64,000 bases of DNA from JAFDZO01 sp044226845 (lineage in GTDB: Bacteria > Bacteroidota > Ignavibacteria > Tepidaquicellales > Tepidaquicellaceae). This document shows positions 36,057-47,094 of this stretch, piece by piece. The stretch spans positions 62,001-126,000 of the forward strand of contig JBGAGG010000007.1 in assembly GCA_044226845.1 (NCBI GenBank), written 5' to 3'. A program made the translations under genes and the position numbers. A model generated the notes under the pieces. The model had not been told where the DNA came from, searched no databases, and saw only the letters and a program-made list of their open reading frames with translations. The number at the start of each line of letters is the position of its first letter. The stretch's first letter is position 1.

Positions 36057-39000
36057 ATGAAAAAAACAATCTTACTTATCTTTATAATTGCTTCGATAGT
36101 GTTAATTTCCAGCCGAGCAAAAGCACAGGTTAATGTAACTCCAAACTCAATAAACTACACAACACTAAAAGCTGCATTCAATGCTATCAATGCAGGCACG
36201 CATACAGGCGCAATAACAATTTCCATTTCCGGCAACACTACTGAAACCGACTCATGCGTTATAAATGCAACCGGAACAGGCAGCGCAAGTTACAGCAGCA
36301 TTACAATGTCTCCGACAGGCGGCGCAGCTCGAACGATCCAGGGAAATGTTAATGGAAATTTTATCGTATTTAACGGCGCAGATACTATTACTATTAACGG
36401 TCTTAATACAGGTGGAAACAGTTTGACTATTTCAAACTCAAGTACGGGTACTTTAGCTACTACGTTGAGATTTTTTGGTGATGCTTGTAATAACATTATT
36501 ACTAATACTTCAATAAGAGGTTCAGCAAAATCAAATACATTAGGAACAATTCAGTTCCAGCGTGGAACAGTAACCGGTAACGATAATAATTTTATAAGTA
36601 ATTGTGATATCGGACCTGCAGGTTCAAATCTACCATTTTGCGCAGTTTATTCCGCAGGCGCAAGTGCAACAGTAGTAAATGATAATAACACAATTACCGG
36701 CTGTAATATTTTCGATTACTTCGCATCAGTTTCAACTCAAATTTCTTATGCAGTACAGTTAACAAATACAGGCAACTCGGCTTGGTCAATTACAAACAAT
36801 AAATTTTATCAGACCGGGGCAAGAACAGTATCAGTCGGTATAACTCTCTCTACTATTTCCATAGGCACAGGCAGCGGGTATATCATAACAGGAAATACAT
36901 TTGGTTATGCCTCAAATTCTGCTACAGGTGCTTACACAATTTCAGGTGCTGTTGCGTGGAGATATTTGGGAATTAACTGCGCCTTCTCAGCCGGCGGTTC
37001 AAACAGAATTTCTAATAATACATTCCGGAGCTTTCTGATAAATACAACAAGCGGGCAGAGCACAACTTCAGGTATATGGTGTGCAGTTAATGTAACTGCC
37101 GGTTCTTCAAGCATTGACTCAAATATAATCGGAGATGGAAGTTCAAATAACTCCATTACAGTCATCTCAACAACAAACCTTGGTATTGTTGTACCAATTT
37201 GTTCTCAGACAATAAGCGGTGGCATTTCTATTCAAGGTAACTCAATCGGTTCAGTAACTTGTAAAGGTTCAACTTCCTCTATTGGAACAGGTTTTACCGG
37301 AATAAATGTTCCTTCAGGTGGAAGTGGTTTTAGTATAGTCTGCGCAAATAATTTAATTGGTTCAAACACTCAATCCAATAGTATTTACAGCTCCGATACA
37401 CTAGCAGGAGCATCAGGTGATAGAATTATGATTGGTCTGGCAGTTACGGGAGGATGGAACGGAAACGTTCGTATTGCAAATAATACAATTAGAAATATGA
37501 CTTCAGGAAGTGCGGCATTCAGATACACGGGTTTAACATCTACAACATCAGGTATCACTTGTGCTTCAGTTGGCAGCGCCACAGGTTTTGTAACAATTGA
37601 CTCTAATACAGTCAGAGATATAAACGTATTCCAGTCTCTTACAACAGCTTCCACATCGGTTACTACAGGAATTTTAAATAGCGGAGATGTAATGCAACAA
37701 GCGCTTAATATGAGGAGAAACATTGTCCGTGATATAGTAACATCAAGCGGAGCAATATCTTTTACAGCTCCGGCTATTCAGGGAATTGCTCAGACAGGCA
37801 ATTCATTGGGTTATAATATTTTAGATAACCAGATTTTTAATCTGAGCTGTGTTCATTCAACTGCCGCTAATACTGTTCATTGTCTTTTTTTAAATGGCGC
37901 AGGTGTCGCTGTAACTACGATATCACGGAATTTAATTTATGGTACTTCATTGGCTACTTCCAGCACTGCTGCTCAGCATTCAGGAATTTATATAGGTAAT
38001 GGTAACACGCAAGGATATACGATTTCAAACAACATGATTTCACTGGGCTCTTCAGTTACTGCAGACCAGATTATTTATGGTATTGATGAAAAATCAGCCG
38101 CTAATGTTCCTTTCAATATCTGGTTCAACAGCATTTATATAGGAGGCGCTGCAACTTCAAATACTGCAAGGACTGCTTGTATGATAAGAGAAAATTCTAC
38201 TACGGTATGGAATATTGAAAGCAATATTTTTAATAACTCAAGAACTTTTACTGGCGCAGGAAGTCTTGGATATGGAATGATATTTAACAGTAATACACTT
38301 TTAGCACCTAACTATAATAATATTTACACTCCCGGTGCAAACGGATGTGTTGCGAGAAATACAGCATTAACGGCTGACTATACTACATTATCTGCATGGA
38401 AAACAGCGAATCCAACATTTGACCGATACTCATTTTCTGTAAATCCATTATTTGTGAATCCTTCGTCAGCTACACCGGATTTACATTTACAAGACCCTAA
38501 TCCACAATCACGAGCAGGCGGTATAAATGTTTCGGTTTTAAATGACTTTGATGGAAATACAAGACCTGCAACATCTGGTCAAAATCCTGATATCGGAGCA
38601 GATGAATCTAATTTTTCACCAACGCCGGGAAATATGGATTTTGTAGCACCTGTGATTACAATTAACTCCAGCTTACCATTATTAAATTCTGTTCCCTCCG
38701 GAACAAGAACTCTTACAGGTTTGGCAAAAATAAGTGATAATGGTACAATTGGTTCGGGCGCAAACGCTCCGAGAATCTATTACAGAAGGGTTGGTATTGA
38801 CCCCGATAATTTTACTGCCTGCTTTAGCGGCGGAAACAACTCAGGAGGTGCAGCAGGATGGAGGTATACTTTAGCTACAGGAAACGTTGGCGATGATTAC
38901 AATTTCACAATGAACTTTGCTTTATTAAATGGCGGTTCTGTTTCAACAGGAAATCAAATCGGATGGTTTATCGCAGCACAGGATTTATCTACAGTTACAT

Positions 39001-42000
39001 CTTTGGAAAATTATGTTACAAATCAGGCAGGGGGTATTGCAACAGTTTCTCCTGCTATTAACAATCTCACAACTCCGTTCGGTACATCAACCTCGAATTA
39101 CTTATTTAATATTTCTTCCACTATAAGCGGAGTATTAACTGTTGGGACAGGCGGGACTTACCCAAACTTAACCGGGGCGTCAGGTGTATTTAATGCAATA
39201 AATAATTCAGTTGTTTCCGGGAATTTATATATCAAGGTGCTATCAAATTTAGTTGAAACGGGAACAGTGGCATTGAATGAATTTGCAGCGCCTTACACTT
39301 TGCAGGTAAGACCAGGCGGCTCCGTAACAACACGACTAATTGAAGGAACGTCTGCATCATTGCCAATGATTGATATTTCGGGAGCTGATAGAGTAAGTTT
39401 TAATGGCGCAGATTCAGCAACTAATACCGGGCAATATTTCAGATTTGTGAATAATTATTCCATCCCTAATTTTACAGGTGCTGTATTCAGATTTATAAAT
39501 GATGCGAGACGGGATTCAATCAGAAATTGTATTCTTGAAAGCAATACTGCTTCAGGCTCATTAGTTTTACTTGGAACTACAGTTAATACTTCAGGGAACG
39601 ATTCTATTTCAGTCGATAACTGTTTATTCAAACAATCAGCAGGTACTAATCCGGGTAGATATTACCAGGCATACTCTTCAACAGGAACAGGTTCAGGGGC
39701 TCAGCGAAACAGTGATAATTTTATAACGAATTGTAACTTTACTGGAATGCTGGCAAGTACATTTTCAACAATATCTGTAACCGGTACGGGAAACGGAGAT
39801 AACTGGATTGTCTCAAACAATAAGTTCTACAATGATATTAACTTCACAGGTTCTCCTAATATTATCATGTTTAATAGTCTTTCAATAAATAATGTTACAA
39901 TATCTGGTAATAGTATCGGCGGCTCTGCACCAAACAGAAGCGGAACCTGCTTAACTTCAACCGGTGGTATTATAGCAATTGATTTGCTTACCGGAACATC
40001 TGCAGCCTCTAACATTCAGGGTAATACTTTTTCCAATTTTGGTTCAACAGGAACCGGCGGATCTTTTGCTATTAAAATCGAAGGAGGTAAAATAAATGTT
40101 GGAACTACGGTGGGAAATACAGTAGGGGGACTTGCAAATCCATGGGATACATGTATAACAGGCTCCGGTAACGCTTATTGGATACATAATATAACCTCAA
40201 CTGATACAGTTCGATTTGAAAACAATACAGTAGGAAATTGTGCCTATTATGAAGGAAGCACTGCATCTAATATAGGGATTTTAGCACGCTCCGGTGTAAA
40301 TATTATAAGGAATAATACGATAAGAGACATTAAAGGAAATAACACCGGCTTATCATCTTCTTTGTCTACTATAAAAGGTATTATAGTAAGCGCTTCTTTA
40401 GCAGGACAGATTATTGAAGGGAACACTATTTACAATTTGCAAAATACAAATCCCGGAACTTCTTCATACGGTACTTCAGGAATTCATTTTGATTTACAGA
40501 CAGGACTTTCTACAATTTCCCGAAACAGAATATATAATATCACTTCAGCGGGAACAGGAACAGGTACAAATGCGCCTATAAACATTGGAATATATAATAC
40601 CTCAACAACACCGCTAAATATTATTAATAACCAGATATCACTTTCAGCTTCAACTTTAGAGCCGCAGATTAGGGGTATTTATAATGAGGCTACAGGTGCT
40701 ATGACTTTATTATATAATTCAATTTATATCGGTGGAGTCTGCGCAAATACAGCAAATACTTCCCATTGTTATCTTAGGCAAAGTACTTCTATTGATACAT
40801 TAAGAAATAATCTTTTCTTTAATGAAAGAACAGGCGGAGCAAATAACTATTGCGTGGAAGTAACCTCGGCATCAAGCTGGAATTCAAAAACAGCAAACTA
40901 TAATGCTTATTTTCCTTCAGCTGCTAATCAGGTTGGAGTAATAGGCGCATTCCCTCAACAGACATTTGCCAATTGGAAATTAAATTCAGGCAGTGATAGA
41001 AGCTCAATAAGTAATACCGGAGTAAGTTCTGCTAATTTATTTACATCAACTGCATCAGGCAATCTTAATATTAATCCAAATAATGTTGAATGCTGGTATG
41101 TGAACGGTTCCGGAACTCCTGTTACAACGCCGAAGGTATTTAGTGATTATTCTACATCAGCTACAGTAAGGTCAGTATCTATTCCCACCGGTGTTACAGA
41201 TATTGGTTCGGATGAATTTGCACCACTTGGAGATCCGCCTGATGTTGTAGCCAGCGCACCGCCGGCACCGGGTACAACAACTACATATACTTTCATGGGA
41301 AGAACAATAGGCCACATTGACTGGGGTCCGGGAGGAGATGTTCCGACAAATCTTGATGTAAAATATTACTCAGGAACAAACCCTCCGGGTTCAGTAGGAT
41401 TTCCTGTTTCAAATGGATACTGGCAAATATTGGCTACAGGAGGTTCGGGGTTTACTTATGATATTACAATTAACTACGATGACGCAATAGTAGGAAACAT
41501 AGGCAGCATGGAAGATATACGACTTTCAAAATCAGAAGATGGTGGAGCTACGTGGAATACATTTACAGTAACCGGGACTGCTTCTGAACAATATCAACTC
41601 GATACTGTAAATAATACAGTCAAGGTCTATGGATTAACAGGATTTTCAATATTTACCCTTTCAGATGCAAATGCGCCGTTACCTGTAGAATTATCTTCAT
41701 TTACAGCAGCAGTTGAAAGAAGGAATGTAAAATTAAACTGGACTGTATCATCAGAGCATAATAACTCAGGATTTGATATTGAGAGAAAAGAAAGTAGTTC
41801 AGTAAATAACTGGAATAAAGTCGGAAACGTAGCAGGAGCAGGAACATCTTCAACACCAAGAAACTATACCTTTACGGAAAACAATCTGAACACCGGGAAA
41901 TATAATTACAGACTGAAGCAAATTGATTTCAATGGTAACTTCAGATATTATGAGCTTGCAGAAGAAATTGAGATTGGAATTCCGAATAAATATGAGATAA

Positions 42001-42260
42001 GTCAGAATTATCCTAATCCGTTTAATCCTACTACAAAGATAAATTACGATTTACCAATCGATAGCAAAGTACAGATAAAAATATTTGATATGACAGGTAG
42101 GGAAGTATATCAGCTGATGAACCAAACTCAGAAGGCAGGATATTACACAACGCAGTTCAATGCATCAGCATTGGCAAGCGGAGTTTATTTCTATCAGATA
42201 ATAGCAAACGGAGGAAAGCAAACTTTCACAAAGACAATGAAGATGGTACTTGTGAAGTAA
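36057..42260 (+). CDS. Giant T9SS-exported parallel beta-helix surface protein 2
   Basis: A protein of about 2067 residues. I chose ATG 36057 because it gives a clean signal peptide (TILLIFIIASIVLISSRAKAQ) and sits in the ACCCCTAATG context. An in-frame TTG at 35985 would place a basic stretch first. The first beta-helix region runs to about residue 850, then a linker with GTRTLTGLAKISDNG strands. A second beta-helix begins at about 1025 (GTGGTYPNLTGASGVFNAINN), followed by a PLPVELSSFTAA module and the T9SS domain SQNYPNPFNPTTKINYDLP. The second half, 39127-42260, is closely similar to the whole of the protein at 49229. It is likely an adhesin. No catalytic motif is seen. Confidence 0.87.
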   Translation: MKKTILLIFIIASIVLISSRAKAQVNVTPNSINYTTLKAAFNAINAGTHTGAITISISGNTTETDSCVINATGTGSASYSSITMSPTGGAARTIQGNVNGNFIVFNGADTITINGLNTGGNSLTISNSSTGTLATTLRFFGDACNNIITNTSIRGSAKSNTLGTIQFQRGTVTGNDNNFISNCDIGPAGSNLPFCAVYSAGASATVVNDNNTITGCNIFDYFASVSTQISYAVQLTNTGNSAWSITNNKFYQTGARTVSVGITLSTISIGTGSGYIITGNTFGYASNSATGAYTISGAVAWRYLGINCAFSAGGSNRISNNTFRSFLINTTSGQSTTSGIWCAVNVTAGSSSIDSNIIGDGSSNNSITVISTTNLGIVVPICSQTISGGISIQGNSIGSVTCKGSTSSIGTGFTGINVPSGGSGFSIVCANNLIGSNTQSNSIYSSDTLAGASGDRIMIGLAVTGGWNGNVRIANNTIRNMTSGSAAFRYTGLTSTTSGITCASVGSATGFVTIDSNTVRDINVFQSLTTASTSVTTGILNSGDVMQQALNMRRNIVRDIVTSSGAISFTAPAIQGIAQTGNSLGYNILDNQIFNLSCVHSTAANTVHCLFLNGAGVAVTTISRNLIYGTSLATSSTAAQHSGIYIGNGNTQGYTISNNMISLGSSVTADQIIYGIDEKSAANVPFNIWFNSIYIGGAATSNTARTACMIRENSTTVWNIESNIFNNSRTFTGAGSLGYGMIFNSNTLLAPNYNNIYTPGANGCVARNTALTADYTTLSAWKTANPTFDRYSFSVNPLFVNPSSATPDLHLQDPNPQSRAGGINVSVLNDFDGNTRPATSGQNPDIGADESNFSPTPGNMDFVAPVITINSSLPLLNSVPSGTRTLTGLAKISDNGTIGSGANAPRIYYRRVGIDPDNFTACFSGGNNSGGAAGWRYTLATGNVGDDYNFTMNFALLNGGSVSTGNQIGWFIAAQDLSTVTSLENYVTNQAGGIATVSPAINNLTTPFGTSTSNYLFNISSTISGVLTVGTGGTYPNLTGASGVFNAINNSVVSGNLYIKVLSNLVETGTVALNEFAAPYTLQVRPGGSVTTRLIEGTSASLPMIDISGADRVSFNGADSATNTGQYFRFVNNYSIPNFTGAVFRFINDARRDSIRNCILESNTASGSLVLLGTTVNTSGNDSISVDNCLFKQSAGTNPGRYYQAYSSTGTGSGAQRNSDNFITNCNFTGMLASTFSTISVTGTGNGDNWIVSNNKFYNDINFTGSPNIIMFNSLSINNVTISGNSIGGSAPNRSGTCLTSTGGIIAIDLLTGTSAASNIQGNTFSNFGSTGTGGSFAIKIEGGKINVGTTVGNTVGGLANPWDTCITGSGNAYWIHNITSTDTVRFENNTVGNCAYYEGSTASNIGILARSGVNIIRNNTIRDIKGNNTGLSSSLSTIKGIIVSASLAGQIIEGNTIYNLQNTNPGTSSYGTSGIHFDLQTGLSTISRNRIYNITSAGTGTGTNAPINIGIYNTSTTPLNIINNQISLSASTLEPQIRGIYNEATGAMTLLYNSIYIGGVCANTANTSHCYLRQSTSIDTLRNNLFFNERTGGANNYCVEVTSASSWNSKTANYNAYFPSAANQVGVIGAFPQQTFANWKLNSGSDRSSISNTGVSSANLFTSTASGNLNINPNNVECWYVNGSGTPVTTPKVFSDYSTSATVRSVSIPTGVTDIGSDEFAPLGDPPDVVASAPPAPGTTTTYTFMGRTIGHIDWGPGGDVPTNLDVKYYSGTNPPGSVGFPVSNGYWQILATGGSGFTYDITINYDDAIVGNIGSMEDIRLSKSEDGGATWNTFTVTGTASEQYQLDTVNNTVKVYGLTGFSIFTLSDANAPLPVELSSFTAAVERRNVKLNWTVSSEHNNSGFDIERKESSSVNNWNKVGNVAGAGTSSTPRNYTFTENNLNTGKYNYRLKQIDFNGNFRYYELAEEIEIGIPNKYEISQNYPNPFNPTTKINYDLPIDSKVQIKIFDMTGREVYQLMNQTQKAGYYTTQFNASALASGVYFYQIIANGGKQTFTKTMKMVLVK

Positions 42261-42288
42261 GTTACATTTAAATTTAGTTTATAACAAC

Positions 42289-42330
42289 GAAAGCCCGGTA
42301 AGTAAATTATTTATCGGGCTTTCTTGTAAT
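42289..42330 (+). terminator. Rho-independent terminator after beta-helix gene 2
   Basis: GAAAGCCCG (42289-42297) pairs with CGGGCTTTC (42315-42323) around a 17-nt AT-rich loop, 28 nt after the stop codon. The downstream T-run is short (TTGTAAT), so the efficiency is uncertain. Confidence 0.65.
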
Positions 42331-42516
42331 AAGGTTGGTTTACAGAGTAAAGAGAAATACACAAACATTAAAAATCACCATCTATAATCCTTACATTACT
42401 TATTTACAATGAGCGTACTTCCAAAAAGGAAAGTAAATATAATAAAGAATAAAAACAGGATATCAACAAAATTGATTTAGCATCAAAACAATTAGCCCTT
42501 GAATTTACTTGCAGAT

Positions 42517-43977
42517 TCAGCAAAGTTCTTTCATTTTTTGTTGGATATACTGCTTGTGATAAAATCTTTTTTCCTTAAAAGCCTCGTCCAACAAAAAATT
42601 ATCAATTTTTTTGTTCTGCTCTTTGCATTTAATTATTTCCTGAAAAAATTTCAATGAGTCAGGTATAAGCACAGAGTACATTTCCGGGATATCATGCCTA
42701 TCCTGATAATATTGTCTCAATGTCTGCAGTGCTGACCTTGCGTTTTCAAAGGCATTCAGCTCTATAAAATTCATCAGATAAAAAAATCTGATGTTTATTT
42801 TTTCTATGATATCTTTTAATTCCACTTTGTTAAAATAATCAAGTGACTGCTCATACTTTCCCTGCTTGAAACAAAGATTTCCCATACAATAGTTAAATTC
42901 ATTCATGCGCACATCTTCAGCAACAAATTTATAGTATTCATTTACGAAATTTTCTGCCCATTCATATTCTTTTAGAATAACTGCAACAGTAAATATATTA
43001 CGCAATGTTCCTGCTTTAAAATCTGCCAGTGATTTATCGGGATAAATATTCAGCTCACAGAATAGCTTTGCAAGATCAAGAATATCGTTGTAATATTTTT
43101 TGTCTTTGGTAATAAGTTTGGTAAGGGCAAGATTAATCACTTCCTGTATAAATTGAACCTGCTCAATTTTATGAAAACTTTTTATTTTGCCGGTTATTTC
43201 ATTTTTTATTACATAAAACTCTTCTTCGCTGATTTCATTTTCGGAATAATAATAAAGCCAGTATTGAATTTTCAGAAGCGAACCGTACGGCTCGTTTATT
43301 TTTTCATACTCTTTTAGAAATTTAGGTGTATCAAATGCATTGATGAATTTTTCAAATGCCAGATCATTTTTTTCTTCCGCGAACAATTTTTTATTTGCTG
43401 AGTTTTCAGCCGAAAGGACGAAAACTTCTTTTAAAAGAAAAACAATAAGATTTTCAGATAAAGATTTCACGAGCGAAAAATATTCTTTGGATAAATTTTT
43501 TCTCTGATCATGAAGATTATTGAACCAGTTCGTAAAGTTTGTATAGTGATAGTGAAATGCTATTGAGCCCGTCCCGAATTTCTTCGTTATTTTTTCACGG
43601 TTTTTTTCTGCAGCTTTATTTGATAAGTCGAAAATTTTTTTCTGCCTCAAGCCCGCCATATAAAATAAATTAAAAGTTACTTCATCTGCCTTTACTGTCT
43701 CAATTGTTATAAATGTTTTAAGAAGCTTACCCAATTCTGAATATAAATTTCTTATTGTCTGCTCTTTAAATTCTTTTCCCGGATATAATTTTTTAAACAT
43801 ATTTTCAATTGAGAGAGAAGGGGAATTGAAATCAGGACGGGTATTTTTTATGACTTCAAACATCTTCGGCAATATTTCAATTGAATTGAAATAAGGTGAT
43901 TTTAACAGAAGCCCGAATTTTTTCAGTTCTTCACTGCTTAATTTTTCAAGGATTTCAACTGTACTTGGAGGCAGCAT
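42517..43977 (-). CDS. 486-residue helical protein of unknown function, copy 2
   Basis: A 486-residue paralogue of the protein at 30830-32290, identical in length and alike along its whole run: VEILEKLSSEELKKFGLLLKSPYFNSI, MFKKLYPGKEFKEQTIRNLYSELGKLLKTF, WLYYYSENEISEEEFYVIKNEI, YCMGNLCFKQGKYEQSLDYFNKVELKDIIEKINIRFFYLMNFIELNAFENARSALQTLRQYYQDRHDIPEMY. It has no signal peptide and no known domain beyond TPR-like helix pairs. It is again divergent from an FG-GAP T9SS gene (start 44135). The repetition of this arrangement is the main clue to function. Confidence 0.75.
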   Translation of the reverse strand: MLPPSTVEILEKLSSEELKKFGLLLKSPYFNSIEILPKMFEVIKNTRPDFNSPSLSIENMFKKLYPGKEFKEQTIRNLYSELGKLLKTFITIETVKADEVTFNLFYMAGLRQKKIFDLSNKAAEKNREKITKKFGTGSIAFHYHYTNFTNWFNNLHDQRKNLSKEYFSLVKSLSENLIVFLLKEVFVLSAENSANKKLFAEEKNDLAFEKFINAFDTPKFLKEYEKINEPYGSLLKIQYWLYYYSENEISEEEFYVIKNEITGKIKSFHKIEQVQFIQEVINLALTKLITKDKKYYNDILDLAKLFCELNIYPDKSLADFKAGTLRNIFTVAVILKEYEWAENFVNEYYKFVAEDVRMNEFNYCMGNLCFKQGKYEQSLDYFNKVELKDIIEKINIRFFYLMNFIELNAFENARSALQTLRQYYQDRHDIPEMYSVLIPDSLKFFQEIIKCKEQNKKIDNFLLDEAFKEKRFYHKQYIQQKMKELC

Positions 43978-44134
43978 AACTCAGTAAGATAGATAGATTT
44001 AATAAATTGTTTATTACGAGTTTAGCGATGGATGGCCGGGAAAATGCTCGGTAAAAAAAATAAAAATCTTTTTGAGATGAATATATGGAATTTTTAATTT
44101 ATTAGAAAATAATTTCAATATCTTATTAACCCCT

Positions 44135-47044
44135 ATGAAAAAAAATCTAATAAAGTTAATTATTCTGTTCGGAATAATTGTACATCTGCTCAGCCCGGGT
44201 AGTACCTTTGCACAACTGACTTTTTCGCGCTCTTACGGTTTTCATACAGCATCAGAACCGTTGGATTTAGTCACAGCAGATTTTAACGGAGACGGCAAGC
44301 CGGATATGGCGGTATCAAGTATTCATAGCAATACGGTTTCAGTATTCTTAAATACAACTGTTCTTAACTCACAAACTCCGGATTTTACCGGGGCAGTAAA
44401 TTTATCGACCGGTATTTCAACATCTCCGTTCGGAATCCGCGCTTCAGATTTCAATGAAGATGGAAAAATTGATATACTGGTAGCCACAGGATTCAGTAAT
44501 TTTTGTATTTTATTAAATACAACTCCAACGGGCTCACTGGCACCTTCATTTTCTTCTCCCAAGTACTTTATAACTCCTTCTAACTTAAGTGATAAAGTTG
44601 ACTTTGCAGATTTCAACTGCGACGGTAAGCCCGATATTGTAATCCCATGCAATTCGCTTGATAGTATTGCAGTTCTTATGAATACAACTGTTTCAGGCGC
44701 GGCAGAACCATCATTCTCAACAGCGACAGTTTTACCTGCCGGAGATAATCCAACTACTTGTCAGACAGGTGATATAAATAATGACGGAAGACCTGATTTT
44801 GTGGTAGGGTATTTTAATAAAAATTTCATATGGGTTTATATAAATAATACAACAGTTGGTGCATCAGTGCCATCCTTTTCTTCACAAATAATTAATTTTC
44901 CGGCGCCATACTCTCCTTACAAAGTTTCCATTGCAGATTTAAATTTAGATGGGAAAGCTGATTTAGTTACAGCAAATACTTTTCCCCGAAATGTATCTGT
45001 ATTTTTAAACAATACTTCTCCCGGTGTTTCTCCTGCTTCATTTTCTGCAAGAACAGATTTAGAAGGAGTATATGCAAACTGGGTAATTGCAAAAGATATT
45101 AATGGAGATAACATTCCTGATGTAATTTCAGGAGGCGATGGTGATAGCACAATATCAGTTTTTATGAATACAACTTCTCCCGGAGCAACTACTCCATCAT
45201 TCTTTTCAAAGCAGGATGTTCCTGTAAGTGTATCAACTTGTTTTGGCGGCGAGCTGGCAGATTTTAACGGAGACGGTGCAAAGGATTTAGCTTATGTGAA
45301 TACTTATGTACAGGATTCCGTCAGCGTAAAATTGAATCTAACCGAGCTTGGCAATACAACCTTCAGCTTTGGTGCAAAAACAAATTTTAATACTGTTTCT
45401 TCTCCTCAAAAAACATGTGTTGCAGATTTTAATCTTGATGGAAAACCGGATATCGCAACATTTACGGGAAATATTGCGCCACACGTTGTTTCAATTGGAA
45501 TCAATAATATCACTCCCGGTGCAGGTACTCCTTCGTTTAATACAACAGATGTAACGGTTTCATCAGCGCCTTCACAAAATCTTCTGGCAGTTGACCTTAA
45601 CTGTGATAATAAACCCGACCTGATTTACAATGAGACGATCGGCTTTGCTATTTATTTTAAAATGAATACAACAACTCCCGGAGCTGCGACGCCAACTTTT
45701 GGAGCTGAGGATGCCAAAGTTGTTTTAAGCCATGCTGAAAAATTTTGCACCGGTGATTTTAACTTAGACGGGAAAACAGATTTAGCGTACTCTGATAATA
45801 CATTTTCAAGAGTATATGTTATGTTTAATACAACTGCTCCCGGTGCTACTTCTCCTACATTTTCTTCTGAAGTTCATTTTTCTTCAACTTCCAATGTTTC
45901 TGATATGTATTCAGCAGATGTAAACGGTGACGGAAAACAGGATTTAATTTTTGGAGGAATTCAATGCGGAGTTATGTTAAATACATTTGTTCCCGGAGGA
46001 TTAACTCCTTCATTCTCATCTTTTACTCAGTTTGATCCCGGTGGGACAGGTAAAGGATTGACCGTTTCAGATTTTAACGGCGATGGCAAGCCTGACTTTG
46101 CAACTGGCTGCTATAACGATTCGTCAGTTTCAGTTGTGTTTAACACTACACCTGCAGGTTCTTCAACTGCAACATTTGGCTCATATGTAAAATTCAATTC
46201 AGGGCAAATGCCTCGTTCATTAAGCAGTATAGATTTTAACGGAGACGGAAAAACGGATATAGTAAGCGCTAATGAAATCTCAGGCACTAATTCAGTTTTT
46301 ATAAATACAACTACTCCCGGTTCGGCCTCTCCTTCATTTGCACCTAAGTTTGACCTGACTGCTGAGAATTCACCTTACTCAGTTTGTACGGGAGATGTAA
46401 ACATGGATGGTAAGCCGGACATTATAACTACAAATCACGCTTCGCATAGTGTATCAGTTTTCTTAAATTCGACTATCATACCTCTGCCTGTTGAGCTTTT
46501 ATCATTCACTTCTTATATAGGCAAAAGTGAAGTTACGCTCAAGTGGAGTACTGCATCAGAAGTAAATAACAGAGGATTTGACATTGAAAGAAAGAGCGAT
46601 GGAAATTGGGAAAAAATTGGTTTTGTAATGGGAAGCGGCAATACAAACGCACAACAAAATTACTCATATTCAGACCGCGGGTTGAAAACGGGGCAATATA
46701 ATTATCGGCTTAAGCAGATAGATTATAACGGTAATTTTAAGTATTTCGAACTATCAAATACGGTCATCATAGGGGTGCCCGAAAGATATTCGCTTGCTCA
46801 GAATTATCCTAATCCGTTCAACCCAAGGTCATTAATTAATTTTCAACTGCCTTCATCATCGTTCGTTTCATTAAAAGTATATGATATCAGCGGTAGGGAA
46901 ATTTCATCTTTGGTTAATGAAATAAAAGAGGCAGGATATTACACCGTACAATTCGACGGAACTAATTTTTCAAGCGGAGTTTATTTTTATAAAATGCAGG
47001 CGAATGATTTTGTGAGCGTGAAGAAAATGATTTTAGTAAAGTAG
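44135..47044 (+). CDS. T9SS-exported FG-GAP/VCBS repeat protein 2
   Basis: A 969-residue protein of the same architecture as the one at 32914. It has a signal peptide (LIILFGIIVHLLSPGSTFAQ), then fourteen FG-GAP repeats (for example DFNGDGKPDMAV, DFNEDGKIDILV, DINNDGRPDFVV, DLNLDGKADLVT, DVNGDGKQDLIF), a PLPVELLSFTS module and a T9SS sorting domain (LAQNYPNPFNPRSLINFQLP). The repeats are more divergent than in protein 1, with Cys or Leu in some loops, suggesting an older copy or weaker homogenisation. The start context is AACCCCTATGA. Thirty nucleotides separate its stop from the next coding frame, so it is probably co-transcribed with the pentapeptide-like lipoprotein. Confidence 0.88.
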   Translation: MKKNLIKLIILFGIIVHLLSPGSTFAQLTFSRSYGFHTASEPLDLVTADFNGDGKPDMAVSSIHSNTVSVFLNTTVLNSQTPDFTGAVNLSTGISTSPFGIRASDFNEDGKIDILVATGFSNFCILLNTTPTGSLAPSFSSPKYFITPSNLSDKVDFADFNCDGKPDIVIPCNSLDSIAVLMNTTVSGAAEPSFSTATVLPAGDNPTTCQTGDINNDGRPDFVVGYFNKNFIWVYINNTTVGASVPSFSSQIINFPAPYSPYKVSIADLNLDGKADLVTANTFPRNVSVFLNNTSPGVSPASFSARTDLEGVYANWVIAKDINGDNIPDVISGGDGDSTISVFMNTTSPGATTPSFFSKQDVPVSVSTCFGGELADFNGDGAKDLAYVNTYVQDSVSVKLNLTELGNTTFSFGAKTNFNTVSSPQKTCVADFNLDGKPDIATFTGNIAPHVVSIGINNITPGAGTPSFNTTDVTVSSAPSQNLLAVDLNCDNKPDLIYNETIGFAIYFKMNTTTPGAATPTFGAEDAKVVLSHAEKFCTGDFNLDGKTDLAYSDNTFSRVYVMFNTTAPGATSPTFSSEVHFSSTSNVSDMYSADVNGDGKQDLIFGGIQCGVMLNTFVPGGLTPSFSSFTQFDPGGTGKGLTVSDFNGDGKPDFATGCYNDSSVSVVFNTTPAGSSTATFGSYVKFNSGQMPRSLSSIDFNGDGKTDIVSANEISGTNSVFINTTTPGSASPSFAPKFDLTAENSPYSVCTGDVNMDGKPDIITTNHASHSVSVFLNSTIIPLPVELLSFTSYIGKSEVTLKWSTASEVNNRGFDIERKSDGNWEKIGFVMGSGNTNAQQNYSYSDRGLKTGQYNYRLKQIDYNGNFKYFELSNTVIIGVPERYSLAQNYPNPFNPRSLINFQLPSSSFVSLKVYDISGREISSLVNEIKEAGYYTVQFDGTNFSSGVYFYKMQANDFVSVKKMILVK

Positions 47045-47094
47045 AATTCCTGAAATGGAATAACTTTTAAATTTTGAATCAAATTAAATTCTCA

